Shown: in pieces, positions 13,055-24,296 of the stretch | Layout of the letters: each line of letters opens with the position of its first letter | Numbering within the stretch: the stretch's first letter is position 1 | Translations under genes and position numbers: made by a program | Source: Coleophoma eucalyptorum | Lineage: Eukaryota > Ascomycota > Leotiomycetes > Helotiales > Dermateaceae | NCBI GenBank assembly: GCA_026120035.1 | Contig: JALRME010000008.1 | Coordinates: 1,302,001-1,366,000 of the forward strand | Length of the DNA: 64,000 bases | Direction of reading: 5' to 3' | Notes under the pieces: model-generated | Database searches by the model: none | Told to the model about the DNA's origin: nothing | What the model saw: the letters and a program-made list of their open reading frames with translations, nothing else

Positions 13055-14151
13055 TTACGTAGCCATCTCCGTGAAAAATGAAAGCACCAGTTCCTTAGAG
13101 GCCACACCTTGCTCTTCTGGGTTCATTTTTGTAAAATCCACTTCAGGGCCAAAACCACTCGGTCGATCGAGGCCAGACATACGTGCCCTGACGGTTGGGA
13201 TGATGGTAGATATCCTCGGTCTATTGAGTATCCCCAGTCCGCATTGTGGCACCCGAGGCATCTCGCAGTAGTCGCCAGTTCGTGAAATACACATCGCTGA
13301 AGCTTGACTTATTCTGTGGGTTATCATCTGGGGCCGGGATGGTGGGTTGCAGGACCAAAATTGTGTCAGAGCAAATGTTCTTGTACACAAGGCGCGCCGC
13401 GTGGACCCTCAACACCGCTACTGACAACCGCCGAGCAAGCCGGACCGAACGTCGAGCGGGTGCCGGGCCGTACCTTGATCGGCTGTAATTAGGGTCCGGA
13501 GTGTCTGGGTTATGAGTTCCCTCCGGCATTGCGAATATAAGTTCAGGAGCATCTGCCGAGTGCAGAGAGATCTTATCAGGTAGACGGTAATGGAGGAAGG
13601 CGGCAATCTCCTTAAGCGTGGATTCTGGTACCTGTTCACGGGTCGTACTTCTTTCGACAATTATAGTGGTACTACGGTATTGCCCCTCTAGAGGATCCTC
13701 TCTATAGTGGCCCCTGGTGACGAACAGGTCTGTCGTGGAGGCCACGAATTGGTACTCTGCGTTCTCGTACCGCACAAATCTCTTCCTGGTGAGGAGAAGT
13801 TCGTCTGGTGTTCGCCTTGTTCTGAAATCATTGATAGTGAGTGTTTGTGCGGACTCTGCTTGTCGAGTGCTAGTGTCGTGTTGAACTCCTTTGCCATTCT
13901 CTCTCCAGAGATTGTAACCATGACCCGCCCAAAGATGTGGTCAGGATTCTGCCCTGCAAGGAAAACTCGAGTGAGTTTTTGAAGCCTGGATCGTATCCCT
14001 CCTCCAAGTAAAAGCTCTTAGCAGCCATGACGATGCCTTTGAATTCTACCTGGCTCAAGCTGTACCCAAAATGTCCCGGCTCAGCCCAAACACCTTTAGC
14101 GTTCTGGAAGGTCTTGATTCTGTCCCATTCTCCATACACGAAATTCTTCAT
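13055..14151 (-). pseudogene. kinase-like gene of the HET/NLR-associated type, broken
   Basis: The best-preserved part (about 13055-13775) matches a fungal protein-kinase-like domain often found with HeLo/prion-forming or NLR-type non-self recognition proteins. Recognisable pieces are HSADAPELIF, RLARRLSVAV, the catalytic-loop-like LVYKNICSDTILVL, and IYHHPNRQG. At least three lesions are visible: a frame change near 13500-13515, a second near 13441-13452 that restores the frame, and an in-frame TAG at 13221-13223 where family members carry a Trp shortly before the YRHP-type motif. The remaining C-terminus is too short. An ATG-led segment at 13870-14151 (starts MKNFVYGEW) and pieces at 13700-13920 lie in other frames; introns may explain some of these shifts but not the stop codon. 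The family call rests on motif memory, not on a search. Confidence 0.65.
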
Positions 14152-14379
14152 CTCTTGTCGAGTTTTATCTTCTTTCTCGACTCGTTGGCGCTAGTGAGAT
14201 CTTGATAGATAGGAATAGAGATATGACTTGGCTCTATGCTATCCAAACACGTTTGTTGTAAGTTTTGAGTTTGAACTAAATGGCGTTGATATGGTCTGGT
14301 ATTAAGATCTGTTGGAGTTTCGACTGGAATTGTGATCCTCTATATTCAAGCTCTTTCTATCTTTCCAAACATAAAAGTT

Positions 14380-16677
14380 TCACCAAAATCCATACAGAGG
14401 CATCCTCCTGTATCTTACCGCATCCATCCACCGATGCTCTTTCGTCATCGCCAGCTTGTACTTTGTCGCCTCGTCCATACGCATTAGCCAGTCATCCGTT
14501 CGCTCAGCAATCCCAGCTGAGATTTCTCGCGGCGCTCCCAGCTTGGCAAACTCGTCGGCCATTGCCTCAGCCCACCAGTGAAACTGCTGCGGTGGCACAT
14601 TGCGCGTCGAGCATACCCGATAGTGCGGGTCTACCAGGTAGAGCACGACCGATCGATGATGTCCCGGGCGGCTTGGATCAGCGAGCTGAAATGGCTGAAT
14701 CCTGCGCTCTATCGTATGGGGAAAAGTGACCAAACGTCCCTGTGGCGTGCGGACGGTGCCCATCTCTTGGAAAGGCAGGATGTCCGGTTCCGCCTTCTCC
14801 TTGAGGAGGTCTTGTGCGCTGAATCCGAGGATCTGGGCAAGGGCTTCAATCTCATGCCACCGCTTCCCATATCGCTCTGCTGGTTGGTTGAGGATGTCAT
14901 ATTTCTCCTTTGAATATCGTTGTGCTGCATACCGATAGAGCATCTCGGGTATAGGCGTTTCCTGGCGGAAGGAAATGCCAGTTTCGGTGACGTTCTCGAC
15001 ATCGTACGCGTACATGGCCGTGGCCACGATGTGCTCGTTCAGCTGGCCTTCAAGCTCCCACTTGCCTCCAGGATAAGTTGACTTGTCGGGGGTGAGCTCA
15101 ATGCCATCAATCTTGACAATGATCTGTAGACCCTGTTTGCGGAACGTGTCCTGAAGAGTAACCGTGTAGCCCTTGTGCCCTTCACTCCTCATTCTATGAG
15201 CGTGTTCATGAAAGGGACTTGACACGGGCCATTCTGTAACCATATCTACAACGGCCCTGTTGTTGTTATTTGCCTTCCAGTCCGTGTACGAAAAAGCAGT
15301 TCCCGGTTCCGGATGTTTAAACCTCATTACTTCTTCGCGTTTTTCTAGGATACACCGCCAGGCTGTCTGCTCGCTATTTGCCCAGTCTTCGGGGACCTGC
15401 GCAGGAGTAGTCGATCCATTATCAGGAAGCTCGAGTTCGAGATACTCCTTTGCCATTTTCCATAACTCCGGGATGGGCTTCTCCATGTTCTCCCTCCCTT
15501 TAACGTCAGACATCCCTTCTATTATTTTCTGGGCCTTCCGCCTTTTTTCCTGATCCTCTTTATTTTCGCTACCTAGGGTGTTCTTTAAAATCTCCTGTGC
15601 TGCTTGGTATCTTTTTACCCGGTTTGGCGTCGGGATTCTGAAAGCTAGGGCCCATTCTGGAAGCTCATTTTCCCATTCAACACCGTAAGTTACGATTCGC
15701 AACGGGACAGGCCCTCGCTGTGTCTGATTGAAATAATCTTCCCAGCCCTGCTTTCCTTGAATCAGGCTGTCATTCCACGGCCTTATTGCTAGAGAAATAA
15801 GCTTCTCGATGCTTTGGTATAGTGATTTATGGGTAGGGTGTAAGTTGTTAATATAAGATGTGATCTGCACATCAGTGCCGTGGTTTAAGAATTCAGCCTC
15901 GCATGGGAGCCATTGGAAGTTAGATGACCAATAATAGAACTTATGGCTTTGGCGGTTAAGAGAAAGAGAGTGAGGGTTCTTGAGCCCTCTCTCTATCTGC
16001 TTCTGAATTTCAAGTGAGTCAACGCGCCTATCGACATGTTTCGGAGCCACTTCAGCTTGCTTATACGAGCCAAGGATATCACCCAAATCGACTTGCCCTC
16101 CATCTTCCAATACTAGGCTTCTTCCATAAACCAATGGAAAACAGGATGGGTTGACAAGATTCAATACCTGTTCGTCAGACTCAGGTTCCCAGTCCTTGTC
16201 CTTGTCCTGTTGCTCGCGTAAGAGCCCAAGGCCAGATCTAAATTCTAACGCGACAGAATCTGGAATAAGAGTATCAGATTTGCAGACACAGGATCCAGTG
16301 TCCAGAACGCGGATATATTGATTCTTTTCGAAGTCGACAGCCTTGTCACGTAGCTCCGCTACACACCAGGCCCATGCCTTCTCACTCATGAGCGGACTCG
16401 TTGCTAAAGTCTCCTCACGCCAGCTGGCTACAATTTGGTCGTCAGATACATTGGTATGCCACTCTTGCTTATCAGTTATAGTATTCATCACAGCTACCAT
16501 GGCAAGCTCGCGCGCAGTCACAGCAGGCACCTGTTTCCAATCGTCGACGCCGTGAGCAAAACGATCCTCGCATTTAAGTGCATACTCAACTGGTATGCCG
16601 CCGAAGCCGGGGACTTGGAGGGGCTTGCTGCCATTATTGACCATCACTACGTCTTTGGTTGATGTGTGCGACGACAT
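14380..16677 (-). CDS. DUF4246 family protein
   Basis: An uninterrupted 765-aa frame. The C-terminal two thirds have DUF4246 features: YPGGKWELEGQLNEHIVAT (about 536-554), ENVTETGISFRQ, GRLVTFPHTIERRIQPF (about 647-663), and LADPSRPGHHRSVVLYLVDP. As I recall, the family resembles 2-oxoglutarate/iron oxygenases and usually has WHxE in the first motif and QHRV in the third. Here they read W540-E-L-E and E657-R-R-I, so both expected His residues appear replaced. The N-terminus (VPGFGGIPVEYALKCEDRF) is also typical of the family. No signal peptide or TM is seen. The biochemical role of the family is unknown; this copy may be catalytically inactive. Confidence 0.85.
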   Translation of the reverse strand: MSSHTSTKDVVMVNNGSKPLQVPGFGGIPVEYALKCEDRFAHGVDDWKQVPAVTARELAMVAVMNTITDKQEWHTNVSDDQIVASWREETLATSPLMSEKAWAWCVAELRDKAVDFEKNQYIRVLDTGSCVCKSDTLIPDSVALEFRSGLGLLREQQDKDKDWEPESDEQVLNLVNPSCFPLVYGRSLVLEDGGQVDLGDILGSYKQAEVAPKHVDRRVDSLEIQKQIERGLKNPHSLSLNRQSHKFYYWSSNFQWLPCEAEFLNHGTDVQITSYINNLHPTHKSLYQSIEKLISLAIRPWNDSLIQGKQGWEDYFNQTQRGPVPLRIVTYGVEWENELPEWALAFRIPTPNRVKRYQAAQEILKNTLGSENKEDQEKRRKAQKIIEGMSDVKGRENMEKPIPELWKMAKEYLELELPDNGSTTPAQVPEDWANSEQTAWRCILEKREEVMRFKHPEPGTAFSYTDWKANNNNRAVVDMVTEWPVSSPFHEHAHRMRSEGHKGYTVTLQDTFRKQGLQIIVKIDGIELTPDKSTYPGGKWELEGQLNEHIVATAMYAYDVENVTETGISFRQETPIPEMLYRYAAQRYSKEKYDILNQPAERYGKRWHEIEALAQILGFSAQDLLKEKAEPDILPFQEMGTVRTPQGRLVTFPHTIERRIQPFQLADPSRPGHHRSVVLYLVDPHYRVCSTRNVPPQQFHWWAEAMADEFAKLGAPREISAGIAERTDDWLMRMDEATKYKLAMTKEHRWMDAVRYRRMPLYGFW

Positions 16678-17446
16678 TTTTCAGGCACCAAGTCAGAGTA
16701 AGATGAACAAGCAAACCCAGAGCAGCATGCGAGTGTCTGCCCCATGAAGCTGAAGCGACATATAAAGGAGGGATTGTGTGGAAATTGGGTTTAGGGAATT
16801 GGCTCTTCTAGAAGGACGCCGAAGAAGCTGATATCAATCTAGGGATGGTGAATCGTATCAAAGTCTTTTATGCAACACGAGGTCGGCAGTGGGATACACC
16901 TAGCACGATTATAATCCTGACTAAGCACCCCACCCAGAATCTACACTACCTGTAATCCCACAACCAACGCCCGTAAACCACGTCTGTAACGACCTGCAAC
17001 CTGTCAAATCATGCAATTGATCGATTTAGTCATATATATTGCAAAATTTTATGGTGTCGCTTCGAATACACACTGTTTCTGAGGGACTTTGATGGTGTGT
17101 TTTCAAAGGTCAGTCTACAATGACAATACTTACCTCATAGTTCTCTAATAGTTTATTAAAAAATACTCCCATTGGTGTTTGTTTGTAAAGACCTAGCTTC
17201 TATTGAAATCTGTAAATAGCTAATTACCTAGTTCTCTCTATCACTATTGTTGATGCTTGCGGCTTCCTCTGTTCTAATTATTTTCCCAATAGCCATAACT
17301 AGCCAGTATACTAATACTATTTATTACTCGTTCATAATTTGTCTATTGATACTAACCAGCCATATCTGCAGATTTATATTACTGGTCTGGTATTTCACAA
17401 AATGATAATATCTTGACTGATATGATTTTCACAAATAAGTGCATTT
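16678..17446. other. AT-rich intergenic region
   Basis: About 770 bp between two minus-strand genes. It holds the DUF4246 promoter next to 16678, and from about 17.0 kb AT-rich sequence without a credible ORF. Confidence 0.5.
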
Positions 17447-18823
17447 TCACTCCGTTGGTGGATAGATCACCTCAGTGAGCCCCCCCCAAATTCCCCGATC
17501 ACGCGGATAATACTCGTCCGGAGACAAACTTTCCTCATTGGTCCAAAGCTCTGTTAAGATGCTCTCGACAGCGCACCTAAGGTGTCCATGGAACTCGCCG
17601 TCATCGAATTTGGCGTCTTTCTGGGACTTGTCTCCGCCGTCAACACCTTCATTGTCCTGCTTTTTATTTTCTTCTTCTCCATCGCCCTTCTCTTCCTTGT
17701 CTCCCTCTCTATTCTCCTCCTCTTCACTATCCTCTTCGTCCTCTTCACTATCCTCACTAAAAGCGTTATCTACCACAGTTATGTACGGTAGAAATGGTAT
17801 TTCCCTTCTATAGCCTCTATCCGGCATCAAAGTAGATTTTGATAAGGAGGGTGGGCCATACACGCGAAGCATAGATTCTATCTCTGCCTTACCCGCCATC
17901 AAAGACACCCAGAGGTGGTTTAGCGGACTTGGAAAGGTGCCAGAAATCTCCTCATAATATCTAGAGCCGAAATTAGCATTCCCAACTCCTATAGTAAGAA
18001 AGTCTGGCATACTCTCGTACTTCATCCGGCCCTGTGCCATCAAGCCTGGCCTTGTCATCTATCCAGCGCCAAGTAATGGCATCCCTCTCTTCATTGGCAA
18101 TAGTACTCTGGCATACCTGCTCTTCTATAACTTGATCCCAACATTCTTTATAGAGCTGGAATCTAGCATCGTCACTGTAGTCGGTGCGGAAAATAGGATA
18201 ACCAACCTTAGATTGGTGATCGTGAAATGAACGGCGCTCAATTAGTTGGTCAAAACAGCCCTTCTCCGCAGCATCAAGACGATTAGCGTGAAACAAGGTA
18301 TTAAGAAGAGTGAGAGTCTATCCTTGCCATTAGCTGAAATAGTCACAAAGGGTAAAGGGAGAGGGAGAGGGAGAGGGGTATATTATTCAAAAATCACGTG
18401 TCATAATTAGTGACCTACTTGGTTGGGCAAGGTAAAGTATTCTTGATTGGAGCAAATCTTCAATTTTTGCCAGTTCCAGTCTTGACTTGGTCGAAGGATA
18501 GTGTCAATGATTCTTGGTGTCCATTCCGATTCTCCCTGCCATGCTATTTCAGGATATTCCGCCTTGATACTCGATCGAATGCTCTTAATGGTCAAATCGG
18601 ACCATTCGTGAATCGGTGGCAGCTTGGACAAAACTGCTTCAAAGAAGCGATCAGCTTTGTTACGACCAGGTTGATCCTCTGGTTCCAAGGTCGCGTCAGA
18701 CTCTTCTGCGAGTAATGGTAGTGGTACTGCTTCAGATTTCGCCCGCTTTGCGTGCTCTGCATCGACACTCAGCTCACCGTCACACGGTGAATGATCGCGT
18801 TCGTGTTTCCTTGAGTTTTCCAT
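17447..18823 (-). pseudogene. unknown acidic-tailed protein gene with a frameshift
   Basis: Exon 1 (18419-18823) starts MENSRKHERD and is followed by a 101-nt intron (18318-18418) that contains a GGGAGA repeat. Exon 2 runs from 18317 and reads TLTLLNTLFHANRLDAAEKG, a natural continuation. Near 18047-18058 the frame changes: one frame reads AITWRWIDD and ends soon after; the other continues MTRPGLMAQGRMKYESMPDF to a stop at 17447. The coding quality on both sides, and the lack of a GT-AG pair to bridge them, point to a one-base indel, either a real lesion or a sequence error. The joined product would be about 425 aa. The last third has a long Glu/Asp/Lys-rich low-complexity tract (about 17640-17770). 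I do not recognise the family. Confidence 0.55.
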
Positions 18824-20405
18824 CTTCCTGTCTGTCTGGTGAAAATGTACACGAAATGGAAGATGGCCCTTTGTTTAGAAAATTAGGTCTAGCAGGCGGC
18901 AGGCTCCCGCCAATTTAGCTCATTGCGGCGAGGCGTGCTCTCAAGATGTATAACTTATTATTTGTGAGACTCTTCAATGAGATTGTACATGTCAATAATA
19001 TGAGCATAAATTGTGAAGTATTTAAACCCAAGTAACAAAAAGTAGAGAGATGATGCTATTCCAGAAATAGGATGCGTGCGACTAGGAATCAGGTGACTTA
19101 AACCACACTTTCACATGGAAAACCTAACATATATATTATTACATTGAATGATCTTGGGGATATAATAGAGATAGAATTGATTATAATGACCATATAGAGT
19201 GAGAGTGAAGACTATTCGGAACGCATATTTATATGCAGATACCTGGTATACGGTCACATGACTTTGTTATTACATCATAGCATTACGTCGCTCACATACA
19301 ACCGTGTAAGTATTCGCCGCAGTATCTATATTATTTGTTACTTAGAAAGAGCCAACCACAGCCAGTATGATACTGATTCAGAGAGTGGGTAGAACAGATC
19401 CTAAGAACAACGACCTAGAAGCTTTTTAAGACTATGCAAAAACAAGGACTTAAAAAGTATGCAGAGCCTCATAGGTAGGCAGTGCTACTAACATAATAAG
19501 GATCTAGGATACTGAATTTAAGCGCAAAACATACATTTGAACATGCTCAGCAAATACTCAACTTACGCAACTCTCTCCATGGCTGTCGCGTACTCATCAA
19601 TGAGACTGCCAGCAATACCACAACTACTTAGTGTCAGCTCAGAAAATGTAGAGTTGAAACTGAGGACATACCCAGGCTCTCTCAAGTATCTAGCAATACG
19701 CCAGCCGCCGGAACGGACGAACAATTTAAGGACGCTACCTGGGTGTCAGCTTAGTATATTCAAAATGCACACTGGACTTACTTTTGTCCAGCTATGACCT
19801 CAGCCTGAGGGGTGTTAATATGTCTAGCGTTGATGACTAGATTCCTGGTTAGTATATACAGGATGTGTCAGTTGTTTCTACATACAAGCCCCAGGATGGG
19901 TGTTGCGGATGTGTCGGCGGAGCTGTATAAAATAAGCGTAATTCATGCATAGAATAAAAGTTACTGAACCTACAGCAGGCTGATTAACACAAACACGGCC
20001 GCACATCTGGCCACCGTTGATAGCAATATCGCAGCTGCGTAACGTTAGCATATACTTAGTACCTACTTGGAACATGCATCGCTTACACTAAGCCGTTGAT
20101 AGTAGACATGACAGCACTGGGGTTAGGGGCGGTTAAAGATATTCTGTTGCGTATAGCGATGTATTATAGAAGTGAGGTCTGCACTCACCTCGAAAAATAA
20201 ATCTCCTCCAGTCAAGATCCTTGTGGGTCGTAAATGGTCTTGGCTCGAGTATTCGACATATCTGCACGTGATAGCCTGTAAGACTCTGGCTTACCGTCCA
20301 AAGGGAACGTTCAGCCGCATGGGCTAAACATCGCATCATCGAGACCAACTTTGGGTATTACTGCACCTCAAAACAAAGGGTTAGCAACAACAACGCCGAA
20401 GAATA
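18824..20405. other. intergenic with weak coding-like blocks
   Basis: The first part (18.9-19.5 kb) is AT-rich and empty. From about 19540 to 20350 the minus strand has several short coding-like blocks bounded by good splice signals: one ending before GTAAGC near 20296, a second reading RPFTTHKDLDW near 20200-20265, another near 19915 reading LRRHIRNTHPG, and blocks near 19795 and 19560-19730. The first and third suggest C2H2 zinc-finger remnants. I could not join them into one open frame, so this is at most a decayed or badly supported gene. Confidence 0.3.
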
Positions 20406-22637
20406 ATGCCTACAAGGCCCGACTTTCTTGTCTGTCGGCAGTGCGCAGAGATCTTCCGCCATGACAAGCAGCTGACAGATCGTGCGCTGCTTACCCACAC
20501 GGCGCCTAACTCTGGCAAATATTTCCTTTACCAACACCATGAGAAAGCCTCAATGTTGTTTGAGACTTCTAAAACTGGCTGTCACCTTTGCACTCTACTT
20601 CTTAATGTTCTTTCCAAAGATGGACGAGTCTCTATGGCAACAGGTAATCTGGATTCCACGGAGCCTTGCATGCAGTCCGCAAAAGACATCTTAGCACAAC
20701 CAATCGAATATCAATTCTCGCTTCCTGGTGATAACCGTGTTAAAAACCTGAAACGTTACTGGAATGAAGACTATGGAATTGGTCAATATGACTTGCATTT
20801 CTTGTTGGGAAGCACGGAGAACAGAACGAGGAAAGTCTTTAGCATTACCCAAGCCAAAGGTAAGCACGTAACTCTTCTATGTGGAAGCCAACACGCTTAC
20901 TGCTAGTCCCTACGAAAACCAGTCGAAGATCGGGGTCTAGAGAACATAAATGTGTCCACCAACTCTCCCGAGTCTTGGAGACTCGTCTCTCGTTGGTTTA
21001 ATGACTGTGTGAATAATCACAAAACCTGTACTCAAGAGTGGAATGCAAGGCCTTCCAGGCTGTTGGATGTAGGCGACCCAGATTCAACAGATCCAAATAC
21101 GGCAGTGAAAGTGGTAGAAATGAAGCCAAGAGAGCCGTCAGAAAATCCATTCGTCCTATATATGACTTTGAGTCACTGTTGGGGAACTCATCCAAGACTC
21201 GTGTTATTGACTTCAAATATTGAGCAGCTTAAACACTCAGTACCTTGGGAATCCCTGACTAAGACCTTCCAAGATGCTATCAAGATCACTAGAATGATGA
21301 AGCTTCGGTACTTATGGGTGGATTCACTCTGCATTCTGCAAGATTCGCACGAAGATTGGCGGCAACAGTCCAATGTTATGGGGCACATTTATATGAATAG
21401 TTCTCTTAACATCGCAGCAAGCCATGGCCGTGATGGGCGTGCTGGATGCTTTATCGATAGAGATACAACAACTTCTCATCCCTTACTCATACAGACTTCT
21501 TGGACAGGCCACAATTGGCACCGTCTTCATAACAATATCTTGAAGGATAGTACATATCTGCGCCCGGGATTCGTGGCTGTCTATAGTCACGACATTGTGG
21601 AAAGTGTTGAAGAAGCACCTCTGAATAAGCGGGGATGGGTTGTTCAAGAAAGACTGCTATCCCCACGGATTTTGCACTTTACTGCTGACCAGATTTTCTG
21701 GGAATGTAGAGAAAAGATGGCCTGCGAGACTATCCCAGGCGGACTGCCATTCTCCTTGAGAGAACGAGGACTGCAATACCGAAGTCCTAGCATAGTGCAA
21801 TTAACTTCACGGCCGAGACATCCAGACTGGGAAGATGACCACGAAGCTCTATTCCCAAGCTACATGTTCTGGGACCGAATTATTTCAGCTTTCACAGGTT
21901 CCGATCTGACCATCGAACTAGATAGGCTGGTTGCCATTCATGGAATGGTAGACTTATTATGGATGGGGAATAATGATAGCTGGAATGCTGGCATTTGGGG
22001 GAAGTACATCCCTTACCAGCTTCTCTGGAGAGTGGTAGACGGCGCGAATGCAGTGCGGCCAGGGACACAAAGGGCACCAAGTTGGTCTTGGGCCTCACTC
22101 AATGGAAGAGTGGTTGATGTCTTCGTAAGGCCAAGAGCGGAGGATGTCAAGGATGAAAATGACATCCTAATTACGGTGTCAGAAATTGTCACGTCTCATG
22201 CAAAGTTCAACTCGGACTACATGATTGAAAATGGTGGAGACGGGTATATGAAAGTCAATTGTCATTTGGCAAGAGGAGGTTGCAACAAACCTATCTTGGC
22301 AGCCATATCTAGCCCCAGAACCCATTCTACACTATCGATGGAGACTTCAGGGGGGACCAGAAGTGTTACTGCATATGTGTCATACGACATTGCATCCGAA
22401 CCATTACCTGCAGTTCTATACTTCATGCCAGTAAGGAAGCTTTTTAACTCAAAGTCCGCTGCTGTAGGGCTATCAGGACTCATATTAAAGTCTATCGGAA
22501 CTGACTTCCAAAGAGCTGGCACTTTTCGAGCTTCAGCAGTCGATGACATAAACGACGGCTGTAAGTTTATGACCGAGAACGGACCAGTACCTGTCCAGCT
22601 AGGTGACGATGGAAAATTCATCATCACCATAATCTGA
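20406..22637 (+). CDS. HET-domain protein 1
   Basis: Two exons, 20406-20859 and 20923-22637, separated by a 63-nt intron whose 3' site at 20921-20922 restores the frame; the product is 722 aa. The N-terminal 100 residues have a Cys-pair pattern (CRQCAEIF and CHLCTLLL) common before HET domains in this architecture. The HET domain lies at about 229-395: YMTLSHCWG, the segment TFQDAIKITRMMKLRYLWVDSL, then NIAASHGRDGRAGCF. NKRGWVVQERLLSPRILHF follows and closes the domain. The rest includes the usual RAPSWSWASL motif. HET proteins trigger cell death when unlike individuals fuse; the partner locus cannot be inferred. No TM segment is seen. Confidence 0.92.
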
Positions 22638-24296
22638 AGGATATGAGATAAATACTCGGAATTTAGTAGCTATGAAAGAGTAATTTCACCCTTCGACTAT
22701 TAAAGGATGCTCATGTAGCTGCAAAACTAGTGGCTACTCTCAAGCCGTTCACAACATTTTTCAGTTGAGGCAAGGTCAGGATGCGCAACACGACCATATA
22801 CCTTACCAATACCCGACTGGCCCCATTAGCTAATCGAGGAAGCCAGATATCCATCGTTGTTGAAAGAAATAATACCTATTGATAACATCGCCAGCTAGCA
22901 CCTGGCCTATTGTGTGTCTCCTTAAAGGTCTGCTTATTCTTAGCGAGCGTTCCATCGAGTGTGAAAAGCGCGATCAATACCTTGGACCGTATTATGAATG
23001 AAATGAACAAAAAGTAGCCGTAGACCTCAGTTATTATACTTTAAAGGTGGTCTGATTATAGGCTCTTTATTATTCTCCCCATAGATGTCCTAGATGCAAC
23101 GTTCTTATTCCTAGTATTGGTACTCTTCCTTTAATATAACCTACCATTTATTATCCACGATGTTAGAAATAAGATGGTAAAATTTTAGATTCCTTTCTCC
23201 AACTCTTTCAAGCTAGGGAGAAGACACGAGGCGCAACAACTATGGCCAGAACCTACCTACACGCGAGCCATTGAGAGACGCACCACCTGTGCAACTAGCA
23301 TTCTAGACTCTGCAACCATTCCTGCCTAGTGAAATGTTGCTACAGCGAAAAAGAAGCCGTGCAAAAAAAGTACGGACCGTTCCCTTGGCACCATTGTGTG
23401 CTCTGATTTAAGAAATGCAAGGTGCAGAATGGATCCTCCTCGTTAAATAAAACAGCACGTTAAGAGTTCTATTGTAATCGCGATGCTATTAGTGGAGTTG
23501 TTGTAAATGTAAATAGCACTGTTGTGCATGAATTGTAATGCCGAGACTTCTGGCGACCTTCGCCAATTTTTCGCCAAGTGAAATTGAGTTATCCATACAA
23601 GATATTGTATCTCTATAAGCTATGCGGAAATTGGATCCAGTCTTGGAATCGAAGCTATTTTGTCTTGTATTTGCATAGCTTATATATTAGCCTGTGATTA
23701 CACTAATGAGCTGTGCAATGGTGTAAAATAGTACGTTAGCAAGAGGCTGTTCACGACGAATTAAAGTTCATAGAAAAACTCAAAAGAGAACTAATAATTT
23801 GGCAGGTTAGTGTAAACAAAAGGCACTGTTCCCTATTTTGAGATCATCACAGTTCATGCGATTGGCGAGGACAGGTTTCGATAGCTCTCAGCCAGATGTG
23901 TTAGTAAGTAGTAAAGACTTATCACAGTATCTACGTTTTGACCTTGAGATGACTGGTCTCACGCTTTGCACAAACCTTAATTAGAGCCTAGCCACGGCTC
24001 TTGATTAACCGACTTTATTCATAAATGGACTCAAGACATCAGACGAATCATGTTGCACGGGCATTGCTGGGAATCCTTGCCAATCTGTCACAGGCTGACC
24101 AGGTGGAGATTCGTGGCTCTACTCGGATTCGACTAACGTGAGGCTGAGCTGAATATTAATTAATACTGAGTTTCTGGCTCGTCTTTGTCTTCTTGACCTT
24201 GGACCATGAGTCCATTTCTCCCATCCAAGCCACCACCAAACGGGTCAGGCTTTCTTTACTTTACTGGTATTAAAGACTGCAGCCCGTTTTAAGCAT
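22638..24296. other. AT-rich intergenic region
   Basis: About 1.66 kb between two plus-strand genes, with no ORF over 60 codons and no recognised repeat. The last few hundred bases are presumably the promoter of the Zn2Cys6 gene at 24297. Confidence 0.5.
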
